Assembly (NCBI RefSeq): GCF_030272615.1
Contig: NC_081414.1
Coordinates: forward strand, 310,635,664-310,699,663
Direction: 5' to 3'
Origin: Cryptomeria japonica
Lineage: Eukaryota > Streptophyta > Pinopsida > Cupressales > Cupressaceae
Length of the DNA stretch: 64,000 nt
Below the pieces are notes generated by a model. That model did no database searches. It had not been told where the DNA came from and saw nothing but the letters and a program-made list of their open reading frames with translations. Of this stretch, positions 46,484 through 58,087 are shown in pieces (the first letter of the stretch is position 1; every line of letters starts with the position of its first letter). The translations under genes and the position numbers were made by a program.

Positions 46484-48501
46484 GAGCGATTGGGTGTTGT
46501 TCAGTCGAGGGAGAGATTCCCGAGACCGTGGACGTTGATACCACGATTGTCATAGGCAGATTTGGACATTATAGAGAGATGTGGATTGACCTCTCTTCTG
46601 GATATGTCGTGGTTCACTGTGAACCGGGGGCTTTTGACAGCATTGGCAGAGAGGTGGCATAGCGACACGAACACCTTTCATTTTGCCACTGGAGAGATGA
46701 CAGTGACACTGGAGGATTGCTACCGGATTTTGCGGATTCTTGTAGTAGGGGCACTACTTCCTTATGAGCAGTCAGAGGAGGGGGGCACAGAGGCACTGCG
46801 CCGGATATTTCAGGATGACACAGTTTGTGGCTACGAGATCCCCTGGCAGGAGTTTTTGGATTTGGGTTATGCACCGCTGCCATCTGTACTGGCAGGATTC
46901 ATTGGGGGATTCCTTTGTCCTGATCGCAGGTCAAAGGGATTCTCGGTGGGATGGGGACTGGTTTTGGAGGAGATGGTTATGCAGGGCAGGAGGTTTGCAT
47001 GGGGGTTAGCGATGCTGGCTCACTTATACAGGAGTTTACACGAGGTAGTATATCTTGGTTATGGTAGATTGTCAGCGGGAGTGACCCTATTACAGGTATG
47101 GTGCTGGGAGCACATTCCAGCAGCGAGGCCACTAGCAGACAGGGATAGGCCTGTAGGTGCAGCATATGCCTACGGATACAGAGGTCTAGTTGTCCAGCGT
47201 AAGCTGGGCAAACTAGAGCATTGGAGGAGGGTTTTTGACGATATAGATACGGTCACCTGGAGGCCATATACAGGTTGTGAGGTATGGGCGGAGGATGGGC
47301 TGGAGATGCCCTTTGTATTTATGACACGATATCTGATTGGGAGGACCCCGTTCGTCATTGAGCGTTTTGTGGTGACCTGAGTTTTGAGGCAGTTCGGGCG
47401 CCAGCAGGGTGTTCCACAGGGAGCATGTTTGTATGCATGGAGGCAGCAGGATGTGGCCGATTGGGGGCCGACTATTGATCGTGCGGTAGCGATTAAGGAG
47501 TTTGTGGGGTTGGCTGGGCAGATCTGAGATTATGCCCCTGAGATCTAGGATGCGGGCATGACAGATGAGTTCGCCCGTTTGTTTGCTGCGCGGGCGGTGG
47601 CCAGGATCTCGGATCCAGAGGAGATGAGGCCAGCTTTTGACTCAGATGAGGAGGGGGATGGGGGAGATGATGGCGATGATGGAGATGATGGAGGAGGAGG
47701 AGGTAGAGGAGCCAGAGAGAGGCAGGGAGGGAGAGATGTGGAGAGAGCGATACGACAGGGGAGGATAGAGAGAGGGAGAGGTGGATTGGCTATCAGAGCT
47801 GGGAGAGAGGGGAGAGTGGGGGAGGTGTTGGCTGCAGTGGGGGGTGAGGAGGAGCTGAGGAGACCAGCACAAAGGAGGAGGGTAGATGTACTCCCACCTC
47901 CAGCATCGAGGACAGGGCGAGTGGGAGGGGTTCCTCCAGCACAGGTACCCCTGCGGGTTCGAGTGCCAGGTCATGTGGAGGATGCATAGATCCGGACCTT
48001 GCAGATTACCGTTCAGCAGCTGCAGGCGCAGATTTCGACCTATCAGCGGTAGATTTCTTAGTTGACCACTGAGAGAGATACTGAGATAGAGCGGCGAGGA
48101 CGAGCGGAGGAGGTGTTGACGAGTGTGCAGAGAGCAGCGGCGGGTGGTCCAATGAGAGACACCCTTAGAGAGCTAACGCGGAGAGTGCAGGAGGTAGAGT
48201 ATTATAGGCGGCATTATGAGGATGCAGTACCCAGGGAGCGACGAGTGGAGAGTTTTGCACAGTCGAGATCTAGTCGATCTCGAGCCACCAGGACATGATC
48301 TGAGAGCCGAGGTGTGACGGGGCCACTGAGACAGGACCCTCCTGGAGATCCAGGGGCGGGTGCATCTGGAGCGAGACCATCTCCGTCAAGAGATAGTCAT
48401 ACTTGAGAGACAGGGTCTCTGTTGTATTTTTGAGCAGTTTGTTATTTGTTGTACTGGACACAGTGTTTGGACACATTTTGTACATTTTGATCAGTTTTGA
48501 G

Positions 48502-48520
48502 ATATATATATATATATATA
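48502..48520. repeat. (TA)n microsatellite
   Basis: Nine to ten TA units, about 100 bases downstream of the PMD gene end. Confidence 0.9.
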
Positions 48521-48734
48521 CAGCACCATTTTTGATCATGTGATGTGTTGATATGGATGCATTTATTTTATGTGATGATGTAATGCTTAAATATATGATG
48601 TAAGATGTATGATGCAGGAGGTATGCTTTTTATATGCTGTGAAATGTATCTTGAAAATGAGATGTATGTTTTATTTATGCTGCTAAATGTATCGTGATAT
48701 GTAAATGATGTTAAATGATATGGAATGATGTGTA

Positions 48735-48790
48735 TGCAACTAATTGTAAAATGATGTGCAACTAATTGTAAAATGATATGCAACTAATTG
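48735..48790. repeat. Short tandem repeat TGCAACTAATTGTAAAATGA
   Basis: Three copies of a 21-22-base unit in the tail-to-tail region between the PMD gene and pol. Confidence 0.85.
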
Positions 48791-49764
48791 TTTTTGGAGC
48801 ATCCCTCATTCTGTATTTGTCATCCGATATAACCATATTTTTGCTTTCTTTGTAAATATCATCATGGAGCATTGATTTGTTTAAGATATGTTGAAAACTT
48901 ATACAAGCATAATGGTATAATTGAACCATAATGACCTGAGAAAAATTTACATGATATTTGATTTTGCAAGATAGCACAAGCGTCAAGGTATAATTGAACC
49001 AGGACGACGTGAGTGCGTATTGCGTAAACAGACAAGATTTGATCATTTGTATGCGTGAAGTGGAATCAGGCCTTCAGTGATATTCGATGCATCACGTCTC
49101 GAGTTAAGTATTCACACAGTACAAGTGATCGCCTCCCAGACAGAAGACTAAGAAAATATTGGAAGTTCCCCTTGACCTCTAGCTGTGAAGCATTTAGTGA
49201 GACAAGGAAGAGAATCCAATAATGCAAAAAGTTAAAAATGCAAAACTAGTTAAGATTTTATGCTATAGTGCAACATTCAGTACTTCAGAAAATCATCCAT
49301 CCTTGATATTTGTGTGAATTGTCTTTGTTTTGGTTTTTGCGATGAAGCGTAGTGTTGTTTGTTGGATGTCATGCTGTTGAGTTTTGCATCTAGTCTTGAT
49401 GTCTTGAATGTTTGCAAGATTGATAAGATTTACATGCCCCTAGCGGAATGTGCCTCTTGATGTGAATATATACAGTGATTCCAAGCCATGGTGTTTGAGT
49501 GGTAGGAGGATATTTATAGACAAATCAGGATAGTGACTACGCTAAGTATGTCCTGAATAGATATTTGCTAAGTGTCGGTCGATGGCCGATAGTGTTTGTA
49601 GGGATAAAATGGCGTGGATATAGATGGAGGAGCCATTCTTTCACAAGAGCGCCTGTTTACCAGGTTTTCACCCTTTGTTTTTATTGTACTTTGCTTTTTT
49701 TTGCTTTTTCTGGATTTTTTTTATTTTTTGTTTGTTTTGGGCCTTTTTCGTGCACTAGGCTACT

Positions 49765-51030
49765 TTAAGTATAGTACCTTTTCAGATGGATGCTGTTAGT
49801 TGGTTCGTCGAGCACATCTCCTTCAGAATTTGTTAGCTGATAAGCACCTGATCCATAAACGGATATGATAACATAGGGACCCAACCAGTTAGGTTCAAAT
49901 TTCTCTTTCTTTTCTCAATCTTGCTGATTTCTTGGATTTTCTTTGAGGACTGGGTCACCAACCTTGAAGTTGCGGGGAATGACCTTGTGATTGTAGCTCC
50001 TGCACATGCGTTGCTGATATGCTTTGAGATGAGTATAAGCATGTTGGCGTCTTTCATCTAATAGCTCAAGTTCTTGTAGACGATTAACTCGATACTCTTC
50101 ATCTGGGATTAAGCCTTTCAAAGAGACTCTGAGAGATGGGATCTCTACCTCCAGGGGTAAAATAGCCTCTGATCCATATACCAATGACTATGGTGTTGCT
50201 CCTGTAGGTGTGCGAATGCTGGTCCTGTATGCCCAAAATGCTGGATTGAGTTGTACATGCCAATCTTTGCCTGCATCATTCACTGTTTTCTTGAGGATTT
50301 TCAGTATTGTCTTGTTAGATGCTTCCGCTTGACCATTTCCCTGTGGGTAATATGGTGTAGAGAACCTATGTTGGATTTTGAATTTTTCACATAGTTCTTG
50401 GACATCTTGATTTTTGAAGGGTCGTCCATTATCTGCAATGATTGAACTTGGAATACCATATCTGCAGATCAGATAATTTAGGATAAAAGAGGCAATTTGT
50501 TTCCCGGTCACCGTGGTCATGGGAACTGCTTCTATCCATTTGGTAAAGTATTCTGTTGCTGTTATAATGAACTTGTGTCCATTTGAAGATGACGGATGAA
50601 TTTTGCCAACTAGGTCCAGTCCCCACTGGCAAAAGGGCCATGATGTTGTAAAGGGCTGCAGTTCCTGTGCTGGTGCATGTATTAGATTACCATGAATTTG
50701 GCATTTAGGACATTTCTTGGCGAAATGATATGAGTCTTTCTCCATTGTAGGTCAGTAGTATCCCATCCTTAGAAGCTTTTTAGCAAGAGTAGTGCCACTT
50801 GAATGTGTGCCACAAATACCTTCATGAAGCTCATGTAAAGCCAAATCGGAATCATTACGATCAAGACAATGAAGAAGAGTACCATCGAGACCTCGACGAT
50901 ATAAAGTATCAGCGGTAAGGGTATAACGGGCAGCTTGTCGGATAAAGTTACGTTTTTGATTACGGGATTGGTCAATGGGTAAGATATTATGCTCGAGGTA
51001 GTCGTATATTGGTCCATATAACGGAGAATC
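49765..51030 (-). pseudogene. Integrase
   Basis: The HHCC finger (LHELHEGICGTHSSG ... CPKCQ) is broken by TGA at 50,752 in place of a Trp codon. The catalytic core retains all three acids: WGLDLVG, IIADNGRPF and GNGQAEASNK. After a TAG at 50,188 the C-terminal part continues with FKVGDPVLKENPRNQQD, a TGA at 49,915, and FEPNWLGPYVI. This last segment resembles the GPY/F module. The family end is the TAA at 49,765. Confidence 0.9.
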
Positions 51031-51099
51031 TGAACCAGTCAAGGCATAGATAACATGGGATTCAGAGTGGTCATAGGCGTGGGAGAACAGTTGCTCTAC

Positions 51100-52059
51100 C
51101 AGGAACTCATAATGACTCTGTTGCTCAGGAATTTGTAGTAGCGAAGCGATTGTAGCCATTGCATCGGCTGCTTTGTTGTTCAACCTTGGTATTTGCTCGA
51201 AGGTGATGTGCACAAAATACTGCTTGAAGTCATCCACCATTCGTTTGTAGGGTAGTAGCTTGTCGTCCTTTGTCTGATAGTTGTTATTGATTTGATTAAT
51301 GACCAGTTGTGAGTCGCCATAGACTTTTAACTCTTTGATTTTCCATTCTACGGCCATTTTGATGCCTATGACCAGTGCCTCATATTCAGCTACATTATTT
51401 GTGCATGGAAACATAAGCCTGTATGATCTTGGTATAGTGTGTCCTTCAGGAGTGATGAATAGAATGTCGGCCCCTGAACCATGTTGAGTATAGGATCCGT
51501 CAAAGTATAGGGTCCATGGTTTAGTAGAAAGAGCAAGAACGTCCCTGTCTGGAAATTTGATCTCCATGGTGTGGTTGCCTGGGAGTGGTGCTTCAGCCAA
51601 CTGATCTGCAATTGCTTGTCCTTTGATGGCTCGTCTTTCTGTGTATTGGATGTCAAATTCACTGAGAATCATGACCCATTTAGCCAATCGGCCTGTAAGA
51701 GCTGCCTTGCTGAGTAGATATTTGAGAGGATCAATTTTCGCAACTAGCTTGATGGTGTGAGCTAGCATGTAATGTCGGAACTTCTGAGATGCAAAGACCA
51801 CTGTTAGGCAAGCCTTTTCAATAAATGTATAGTTGAGCTCATAGCCATTCAATGTTCTACTGATGTAGTGTACAACGCGTTCCTTTCCTTGTTGATCTTC
51901 TTGTGCCAATAATGCCCCCAGTGAAATATCTGTTGTTGAGATATATAGAATAAGTGGCTTTCCGGCGACTGGTGGTACTAGAACTGGTGGATTCATCAGG
52001 TACTGTTTGATTTGGTAAAAAGATTCTGCACACTTAGCCTCCCATTTGAATGGTACATT
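51100..52059 (-). pseudogene. RNase H plus second archaeal-type RNase H
   Basis: The first domain (about 51,650-52,059) has STTDISLGALLAQ and the FASQKFRHYML block of the usual gypsy RNase H. A second domain follows (about 51,110-51,520): LYFDGSYTQHGSG, NNVAEYEALVIGI, VYGDSQLVINQI, and NNKAADAMA. These supply the D-E-D-D acidic set. A duplicated RNase H of this kind is characteristic of the Tat lineage. No stop falls in either domain. Confidence 0.9.
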
Positions 52060-52905
52060 TTTGTGTAGCAAATGGTTAAATGGTAGACTTTTATCTGCTA
52101 GCTGAGCGATGAATCACCGGATTGATTGAAGTCATCCCTGTAGAGATCTGAGTTGACTGATATTCTGTGGTGGTGGCATTTCCATAATAGCTTGTACCTT
52201 TGCTGGATCAACTTCAATACCCTTAGCTGAGCCTATGTAGCCTAGTAACTTGCCTGATGTAACCCCAAAGACACACTTCTTAGAGTTAAGCCTGACTTGG
52301 AATTGCCCCAATCGATCAAAGATTTTTGTTAGGATGCCAAGATGTTCTGCTCTGGTGAAGGATTTAGCTAGTAAGTCATCCACATAGTCTTCCATAAATG
52401 TGTGCATCATGTCATGGAATATTGTGGTCATTGCTCTTTGATAAGTGGCCCCTGCATTCTTTAAGCCGGAAGGCATAACATTCCAACAGTACGTCCCCCA
52501 AGGACAGGTGAATGTTGTTTTATCTTGATCTTCAGGAGCTATCTTGATTTGGTTATAGCCTGAGAAACCATCCATTAGTGAGAGCATTGCATGGCCTGCT
52601 GTGAGATCTACAATTATGTCGATACTTGGCAGAGGAAAGTCATCTTTTGGACAAGCTTTGTTGACGTCTCTGAAGTCAGTGCATATTCTGATACTACTAT
52701 CCGGTTTTGATACTGGAACGATATTGGATATCCACTCTGCATAGTCAATGGGTCGGATGAATCCGACGTCTAATAATTTCTTTAGTTCAGTTTTGACCAT
52801 GAGTGCCACCTGTGGATTCATCTTTCGTAGCTTTTGCTTGACTGGCTTAACTCCTGTAGAGATGGACAGATGATGCATAATTAAGTGTGGATCTACTCCG
52901 GGCAT
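52060..52905 (-). pseudogene. Reverse transcriptase
   Basis: RT order is complete: LLDVGFIRPIDYAEWISNIV, FRDVNKACPKDDFPLPSID, GYNQIKIAPEDQDKTTFTCP, MPSGLKNAGATYQRAM and the catalytic YVDD (52,375-52,386). It ends with FGVTSGKLLGYI and LRSLQG. The catalytic residues are intact. Two closely spaced TGA stops (52,132 and 52,114) fall in the conserved LQGRLQSIRRFI segment, both at Arg positions. The type is Tat/Ogre, unlike the chromovirus-like RT at 7.8-8.6 kb. Confidence 0.93.
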
Positions 52906-54129
52906 ATCAGCATATGACCAAGCAAAGTTGATTTGCTATTTTTTAAAGAAGATGATGAATGTCGATCTTTCTTCCTCTGTCAGAGATTCTGCAAGGTGTA
53001 TATTTCTGGTTGCTTCTATGGTACCAATGTTGATTGATTGAGTGGGCTCAATCAATATGGGCGATCGCTCATGAAAGTGCTCAGGAAGAGTGTCAAGTCT
53101 TCCATCGTTAGGTGCCTTAAAAAGGTTTTCACCCTCCGATGCATCCTTTATTTTTACTTTTTTATGATCTAGAGCTGCCATTGACTGGTTTTCAGCATTA
53201 TATTCTTTATTTGGTTCATTTTTGTGACTGAGAGACTTGGCACTCCCTGATTGACAGATATCATTATTTTGTTTACTGGTAGAGCCTGTTTCCAGATTTA
53301 CGGTACATAGGTAATGGACAATAGATGCATCATCTGAGAAAATTGGTATATCATTTGTTTCAGGTTCGTCCCAGTCGATGAGGTCAGGAAAGACAAGTGG
53401 TAATGAATCGTTGGGTGGATCAAGTTCGGCTACTGTAAGTGTTAGGATAGAGTTTTCATCGTGATGGGTCTTGGGTTTAAAGAAATTTAGGATTTCGTCG
53501 AGGTCCTCGATGGTATCATCTTCCACATAGACTTGTTCATAATGTTTCTGTTCACTTTCCTGAGCGTCATATATATTTTGCGGTCCAAATTCAAGAGGTC
53601 TATCTTCTGCGTTATGTTCTTCCTGAGAAAGGGATATAGAATCAGTATCATCCAGGATATCAGTAGTAGCATTGGAGTAGGTACCCCATTCATATTCATT
53701 GGAATCTGTCTCATAGGCATCATCCCAGATTCTATCTGTGCTGTAAATAGGTGTGTTGTATGGTGAAAACAAATCTTTGATGATGGATACCATTTTGATG
53801 GTTTTTGTAGATTCTGTATCAGATCCGTCTTCTACTTGCTGGATTTGTTCATAGACTGTGCTTCCTCAGGGAGGAATAACAGTATTTGGAGATGACCTGA
53901 TTTGTTCTTGAGATATTGGTGTTTGAATATGAGCTACTGCTGTAGATAGGGCCTTCTTATGACTTAGAAGCTTTTCCTGATGTAACTTCTGATCTTGACG
54001 TTCCCGTGCCTTGCGGATTGTTTCTGCTGATTCAAAAAGTGCTTCCTGCCAGGATTCTTCTTTGTACTTCTTATTTTCCTTCCATTGAGTTTTGTAGTTG
54101 TGTGTGGCGGCCGTTTTAATAGGAATGTG

Positions 54130-54260
54130 AGTTTAGAACCCAATCTTGCTTTGTTCCTACTAGGTTGTAAAGGAAGATCTATAGGTTCAGTGACTCCTTC
54201 TTTGCGTTTTCCAATAGGTCCGTTACCACCATATCCCATTTGTTGCATGATTAAGTAGCC
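54130..54260 (-). pseudogene. G-patch-like segment between protease and RT
   Basis: GKGYLIMQQMGYGGNGPIGK has the aromatic-Gly-x-G-x-G-x-G spacing of G-patch peptides, which bind RNA or helicases. Comparable segments follow the protease in some gypsy elements. The single-base deletion lies just downstream, near 54,125. Confidence 0.55.
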
Positions 54261-54770
54261 TTTTCCATACAGGTGTGTTGGTAGAACAATGTCCAGAGTG
54301 GCTTCTTTATGATTTTATTCCTCATCTTTGTATAACCAGCTAAGAACATCCTTGTCCTCTGATTCATGTGCTAGAGTACCCAATTGGATGAAGGTACCAT
54401 CAAATTTAGTGATGGGCTGAGTGGCCAGTTGTGTTGATGTAGTAGGCAAACCATGCGATCTAGGTGAGGTTGGCAATTTTGCCAAACATAAAGGCTCCAA
54501 AGAGTATTCTCCTATACCTTGGTCTTTGATTTGCATTTTCTGCTTGAAGTCTCCCCATAAGGAGTTGGATTTTGCTGTGTGTGGATCTGACGTTGAAGAT
54601 TGTTGCTTTTCTCTATTATGAGGAACCAAACTGTCCTGGGCTGCCCCCATTGCATTGCAATGTTGAAATGGATTGTGATCAACAGATATGGAGATTTCTT
54701 GTCCATCATAACGAAACTTGACACACTGGTGATATGTAGAAGGTACTGCTTGCATTTCATGTATCCAGGG

Positions 54771-55049
54771 TCATCCTAACAAAATATTGTAGGTTAGATC
54801 AATATCTAAGACTTGACAAATAGTATCCTTTTGTACTGGGCCTACTTGAATAGGTAATATCACTGTGCCTTTAGAGGACCGCTCTTCATCATCATATGCT
54901 TTTATGGTAATCTTTTTGCAAGGATCAATAGATTCTTCTGAGAAACCTAATGCACGGATAAGCTTTAAAGTACAGATATTAAGGCCGGCTCCTACATCTA
55001 TTAGGACTCTCTTTACTCGGTGTTTGCAAACAATGACTTCAATATGGAG
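54771..55049 (-). pseudogene. Aspartic protease
   Basis: RVLIDVGAGLNICTLKLIRA holds the active-site Asp as DVGA, at the place of the more usual D-G/S/T-G-A. The flap and C-terminal block run to YNILLG, where a TGA at 54,771 replaces the Arg codon of the conserved LGRPW. The protease would cleave the polyprotein. Confidence 0.85.
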
Positions 55050-57233
55050 AGGAGTATTATGTGGATGACTCAATGAGGTATTGTCATGCTCTGAGAAGTT
55101 GAGGTTATGAGGTCCTGTCATATGGGCAACCATGGCTTGAAATCTGTCTGTATCTAGATTTTGAGGTACATTTGTTTCCAATAGTGCTTGCTCCAATATG
55201 TCTTTGTGCTTGGGTGATAGTTTCAATAATTCCAGGATAGATATCTGAGCTGGAGTCTTGCGTAGTTGGTTAACTAAGTCATATTGGATTTTTGGTGTGG
55301 CGATTGTAGGTGAAGTATGTCCCTTCAAGACATATTTCTGAGTGCGGGTTGTTACATTGACAGATTCATGATCACGCTGATCTCGGATGGTGATGACATT
55401 TATTTGATGATCTTCAGCTGATATATGGTTGATAGTGTTATTGTAGATGTGATTAATACGAGCTCCGCGTGTATCATCTGAAGTTGATGCTCCATCTTTG
55501 TTGTAATTTGGGAGAGGATTTTTAAAGGCTCCGTGATCACCATTTGTTTTGAGACCATCAACCGTTAAGTCACCTCGATCAATCATGTCCTGTATTATAT
55601 GTTTCAATCTCATGCATTCGTTTGTTCTATGACCCTTGTTGTGATGGAAATCACAATAGTGTGAATCATTCCACCAAGGTGGTTTGATTGGGGGTTCATA
55701 ATTGTTGAGTGGCGGTAAAGAAAGAATCTTGTTTGCCAAAAGTTCTATGAATGCGGATTCTAGTGATTGTCCCAGTGGTGTGAAGATACGCTTTTGGAAA
55801 TTGTTCGTGTTGTTGCGTGGATTGTTGTTAGGTCCTGGATTCATGTTTTTGCCTTGATTATCGTTGGTGTTGTTTGTGTTGAATTGTCCTTGATCAGTGT
55901 TTTGCGCATATGTGTTAGCACTGAGAGTAGCATTTTTAGGATTTTTCATGTTCTGAGGATTTCCAGATAATGCAAGCACTGGTTGTTTTGATTTGGGATC
56001 ATGTGATTCGTTGTTGCCTTCATTTTTGTTTCGAGTCCAAAATCGAGATTTGTCAAAGTTGGTGTTGTTTTGGTTATTGTAGTTTGATGAGTTTGTTCCT
56101 TCCTTGTAGAATTTGAGTGTTCCCTTTTTGACACATGCTTCCTCTACTTGAATGCCATTTTCAATCAATTTTGCGAATGATGGTATGCATTGAAGTTTTA
56201 GTCTGTAACTCATTTCGCCATTCAAGTTATCAATGAAGATTTCCATTTTCTCTTTTTCAGGAATATCTCGAGGATATATGGAGACCATGCATCGCCAACG
56301 TTGAAGGAACGCCATGAATGTTTCATTGTTCTTTTGTTTGGCGTTGTAAACATCTAGCATGGTTATGGCATGTTGGATGTTGTAGGAATAGTGGGTTATG
56401 AATTTGTTAACCAATTCATCAAATGATCTAACAGGTGGCGAAATTTTGGATAACCATTCCATGGTTTGCCAACCCAAGCTTCTGGGGAATAACCTCATCA
56501 AATAGGTGTCATCATGAGCGAATTCAAGGCTTAGTGTGCAAAATTCCCGTACATGATCTCTGGGATCACTTTTCCCATCATATTTATCAAATTTGGGAAC
56601 GTCCGAGTTTAGAGGAAAAGGCACCATGTTCAAGCTTTTGTCAAATGGATAAGGACAGATTTCATTTAAAGAGTACCGCATTGTTGTCCCTTGTTGCACA
56701 TCTTGTATTTGCCTTTGTAACATTTGCATTTGTTGAGTAAGAGCAATCAAAGGTGCATTGTCTTGCCGAGGAAAAATTTATTGCCTTGTATTGGTTCTCA
56801 GCTGAAAAGGAGTGGTAAATGGTATATGTTGCTCTCATGTTTCTAGCTCAGGTATACGCATTTCTGGTATGCGTTGTTTTGGAATGTGTTGTTCAAAGTT
56901 ATGTTGTTCAGGTATGCGAGTTTCTTCTTCTCTGTTTTGTTCTTGATATGCATATTGCCGAGATCTGGTTTGAAAAATGTTTGGGTCGAAATCTTCAGGA
57001 AGTTTAACGCCCTTGCTTGTGAGCATCAACAGATATTTTTCCTTGTCATTTTCCATGAGCTTTTCGACAAGTTTTTGGAAGGAGGGATTTACTTGACATT
57101 CCCGAAGAAGGGCTTCAGTAATTTCAGGTTCTTCTATGGGCGGAACTTCAAAAGGATTTGATAATCTTCGATTCATACTGGACTCAGCGGGTGTCTCGCT
57201 TTGTTTGTTACTTTGAGAGCGAGTAACAGGCAT
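55050..57233 (-). pseudogene. Gag region
   Basis: Capsid-like retrotransposon gag domain at about 56,250-56,520, with LGWQTMEWLSKISPPVRSFD and NNETFMAFLQRWR. A Gln-rich coiled stretch lies upstream (LTQQMQMLQRQIQDVQQG) and an Asn-rich linker downstream. A CX2HX3GHX4C finger-like motif (CDFHHNKGHRTNEC) sits at about 55,612-55,660. It packages element RNA in cytoplasmic particles in functional relatives. Two stops (56,835 and 56,778) separate the N-terminal 130 residues from the rest. Confidence 0.9.
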
Positions 57234-57234
57234 T

Positions 57235-57684
57235 TTAGTAGAAGCTTTCAGTGATGAAAGGGACAAAAGCCTCCTCGATGTGTTGCTCGGGCGTTGGTGG
57301 TTCTGGTCGAGATGTGTTATATGTGATGCACTCGTCGGGCAAGAATGCTGGATTGATTTTTCCGCCGTGGTTTATGGTTTGATTAAAAGTAGACTTTTGA
57401 CAGTATGCTCTTGTCTTCAAGGGTTCCTTGTCAAATTCGCTAGATTTGTTTTGGATATAACGTTTGACGTGATGAAGGAATACCCGATGAGATTTGAAGA
57501 GTTGACGATTGATGTATAAAAACTTATTTCGCTTGATGAATTTGGAAAAACTAGGTTGTCGTTTCTTTAACGTGATGTTACGATAGAGGTTCTTTCTTCT
57601 CAGAATAAGGGGATTGGTTATGCAAGAGTGATCAATGATTTCCTTTGATTGGTTTGGATTCAGTTGATTCTTGTTTTGGAAATT
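57235..57684 (-). pseudogene. Possible ORF1 tail upstream of gag
   Basis: A 149-codon open frame without ATG ends at TAA (57,235), one base before the gag ATG, giving TAAAATG. The protein is rich in Lys, Arg and Phe and ends PEPPTPEQHIEEAFVPFITE. Ogre elements have an extra ORF1 before gag, and this may be the last exon or surviving part of one. Its start is unknown: a TGA bounds it at 57,685. No known domain was recognised. Confidence 0.4.
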
Positions 57685-58087
57685 TCAAATCTTACTTTAT
57701 CAGAGTGAAGGTTTAGATGTCCCTTCACGATAAAGTGTGTCAAATGATATGGATAAAAACTTCCTGATCTGGAAACTGAATTTGACGATTTGAGAATTTT
57801 AAACAAGTGTTTTGAGATAGAAATCCATAAGATGGTAAAGGATTTTGATGACACTGATGATGAAAATTTTTCGGATTATGATAGGAGAGACATCCTCTAT
57901 TGTGCGATTTGTTTAGGATTCGGACAACTTTGTTTAACACAAATTTAGCTTGAGAAAAGTTTTTAATAGTTTGTTTTTGTCACTCTGGTTTGATAAAAGA
58001 TGATTTTTGATGAAAAAGTCTTCTAAAATGTTTTTGAAATTTTCAAAATTTTTCAGTTTTGGACTCTCTGTTTTTCGGCCTTGGATT

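Larger units (their letters stand above)
45372..48406 (+). pseudogene. Antisense plant mobile domain (PMD) gene, two-exon model
   Basis: Exon 1 (45,372-45,446) encodes 25 residues, strongly basic (MSIPYRRHRFERVRRYRR). It is followed by a consensus donor GTAAGT. Exon 2 (46,484-48,406) follows the acceptor TTTGTTGATAG and keeps phase 0. Its first 300 residues match the PMD family: LTALAERWHSDTNTFHF, GEMTVTLEDCYRIL, and Trp/Tyr-rich blocks to about 47,380. An acidic Gly/Asp linker and an Arg/Gln-rich, probably coiled-coil C-terminus follow. Eight in-frame stops (46,553, 47,378, 47,525, 47,546, 47,987, 48,050, 48,059, 48,296) but no frameshift are present; the one at 48,296 could be the natural end. 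PMD proteins act in the nucleus in gene and TE silencing, and related domains are carried by plant transposons. Its GC content is higher than that of the pol region. Confidence 0.8.
48407..49764. other. Convergent spacer between PMD gene and pol
   Basis: This 1.36-kb region follows the ends of both genes and holds two short repeats but no supported reading frame. It would serve as 3' untranslated sequence for the PMD transcript and as interior for the genomic RNA. Confidence 0.6.
49765..57233 (-). pseudogene. Gag-pro-pol polyprotein of the Tat element
   Basis: One frame of 2,490 codons can be followed from the ATG at 57,233 (MPVTRSQSNKQ) to the TAA at 49,765. The order is gag, protease, G-patch-like segment, RT, RNase H, archaeal-type RNase H, integrase. 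Eleven in-frame stops interrupt it, at 56,835, 56,778, 54,771, 54,315, 53,866, 52,936, 52,132, 52,114, 50,752, 50,188 and 49,915 (lowest base of each). One base is lost near 54,125. At least five stops sit where the family has Arg (CGA to TGA); others fit CAA/CAG to TAA/TAG and TGG to TGA. The ATG was chosen because it starts the conserved gag N-terminus and follows an upstream stop by one base. Confidence 0.93.

Noticed and set aside
46484-46561. Acceptor at 46,555 instead of 46,483 for the PMD gene
   Set aside because: It would avoid the stop at 46,553, but its pyrimidine tract is poor. The sequence from 46,484 reads as sensible protein with TAG in the place of a CAG codon. Kept as an alternative only.
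47558-48298. Separate genes at 47,558-47,989 and 48,062-48,298
   Set aside because: They are in the same frame as the PMD exon and divided from it only by single stop codons, so they are its C-terminal part.
49765-57233. RNA editing or programmed readthrough as the explanation of the many stops
   Set aside because: U-to-C editing restores CGA/CAA/CAG but is known from organelles, and some stops here replace Trp or Tyr codons. Eleven readthrough sites in one message are implausible.
49765-57233. Endogenous pararetrovirus
   Set aside because: Integrase, LTRs, target duplications and dual RNase H identify a Ty3/gypsy Tat element. No movement protein or coat features were seen.
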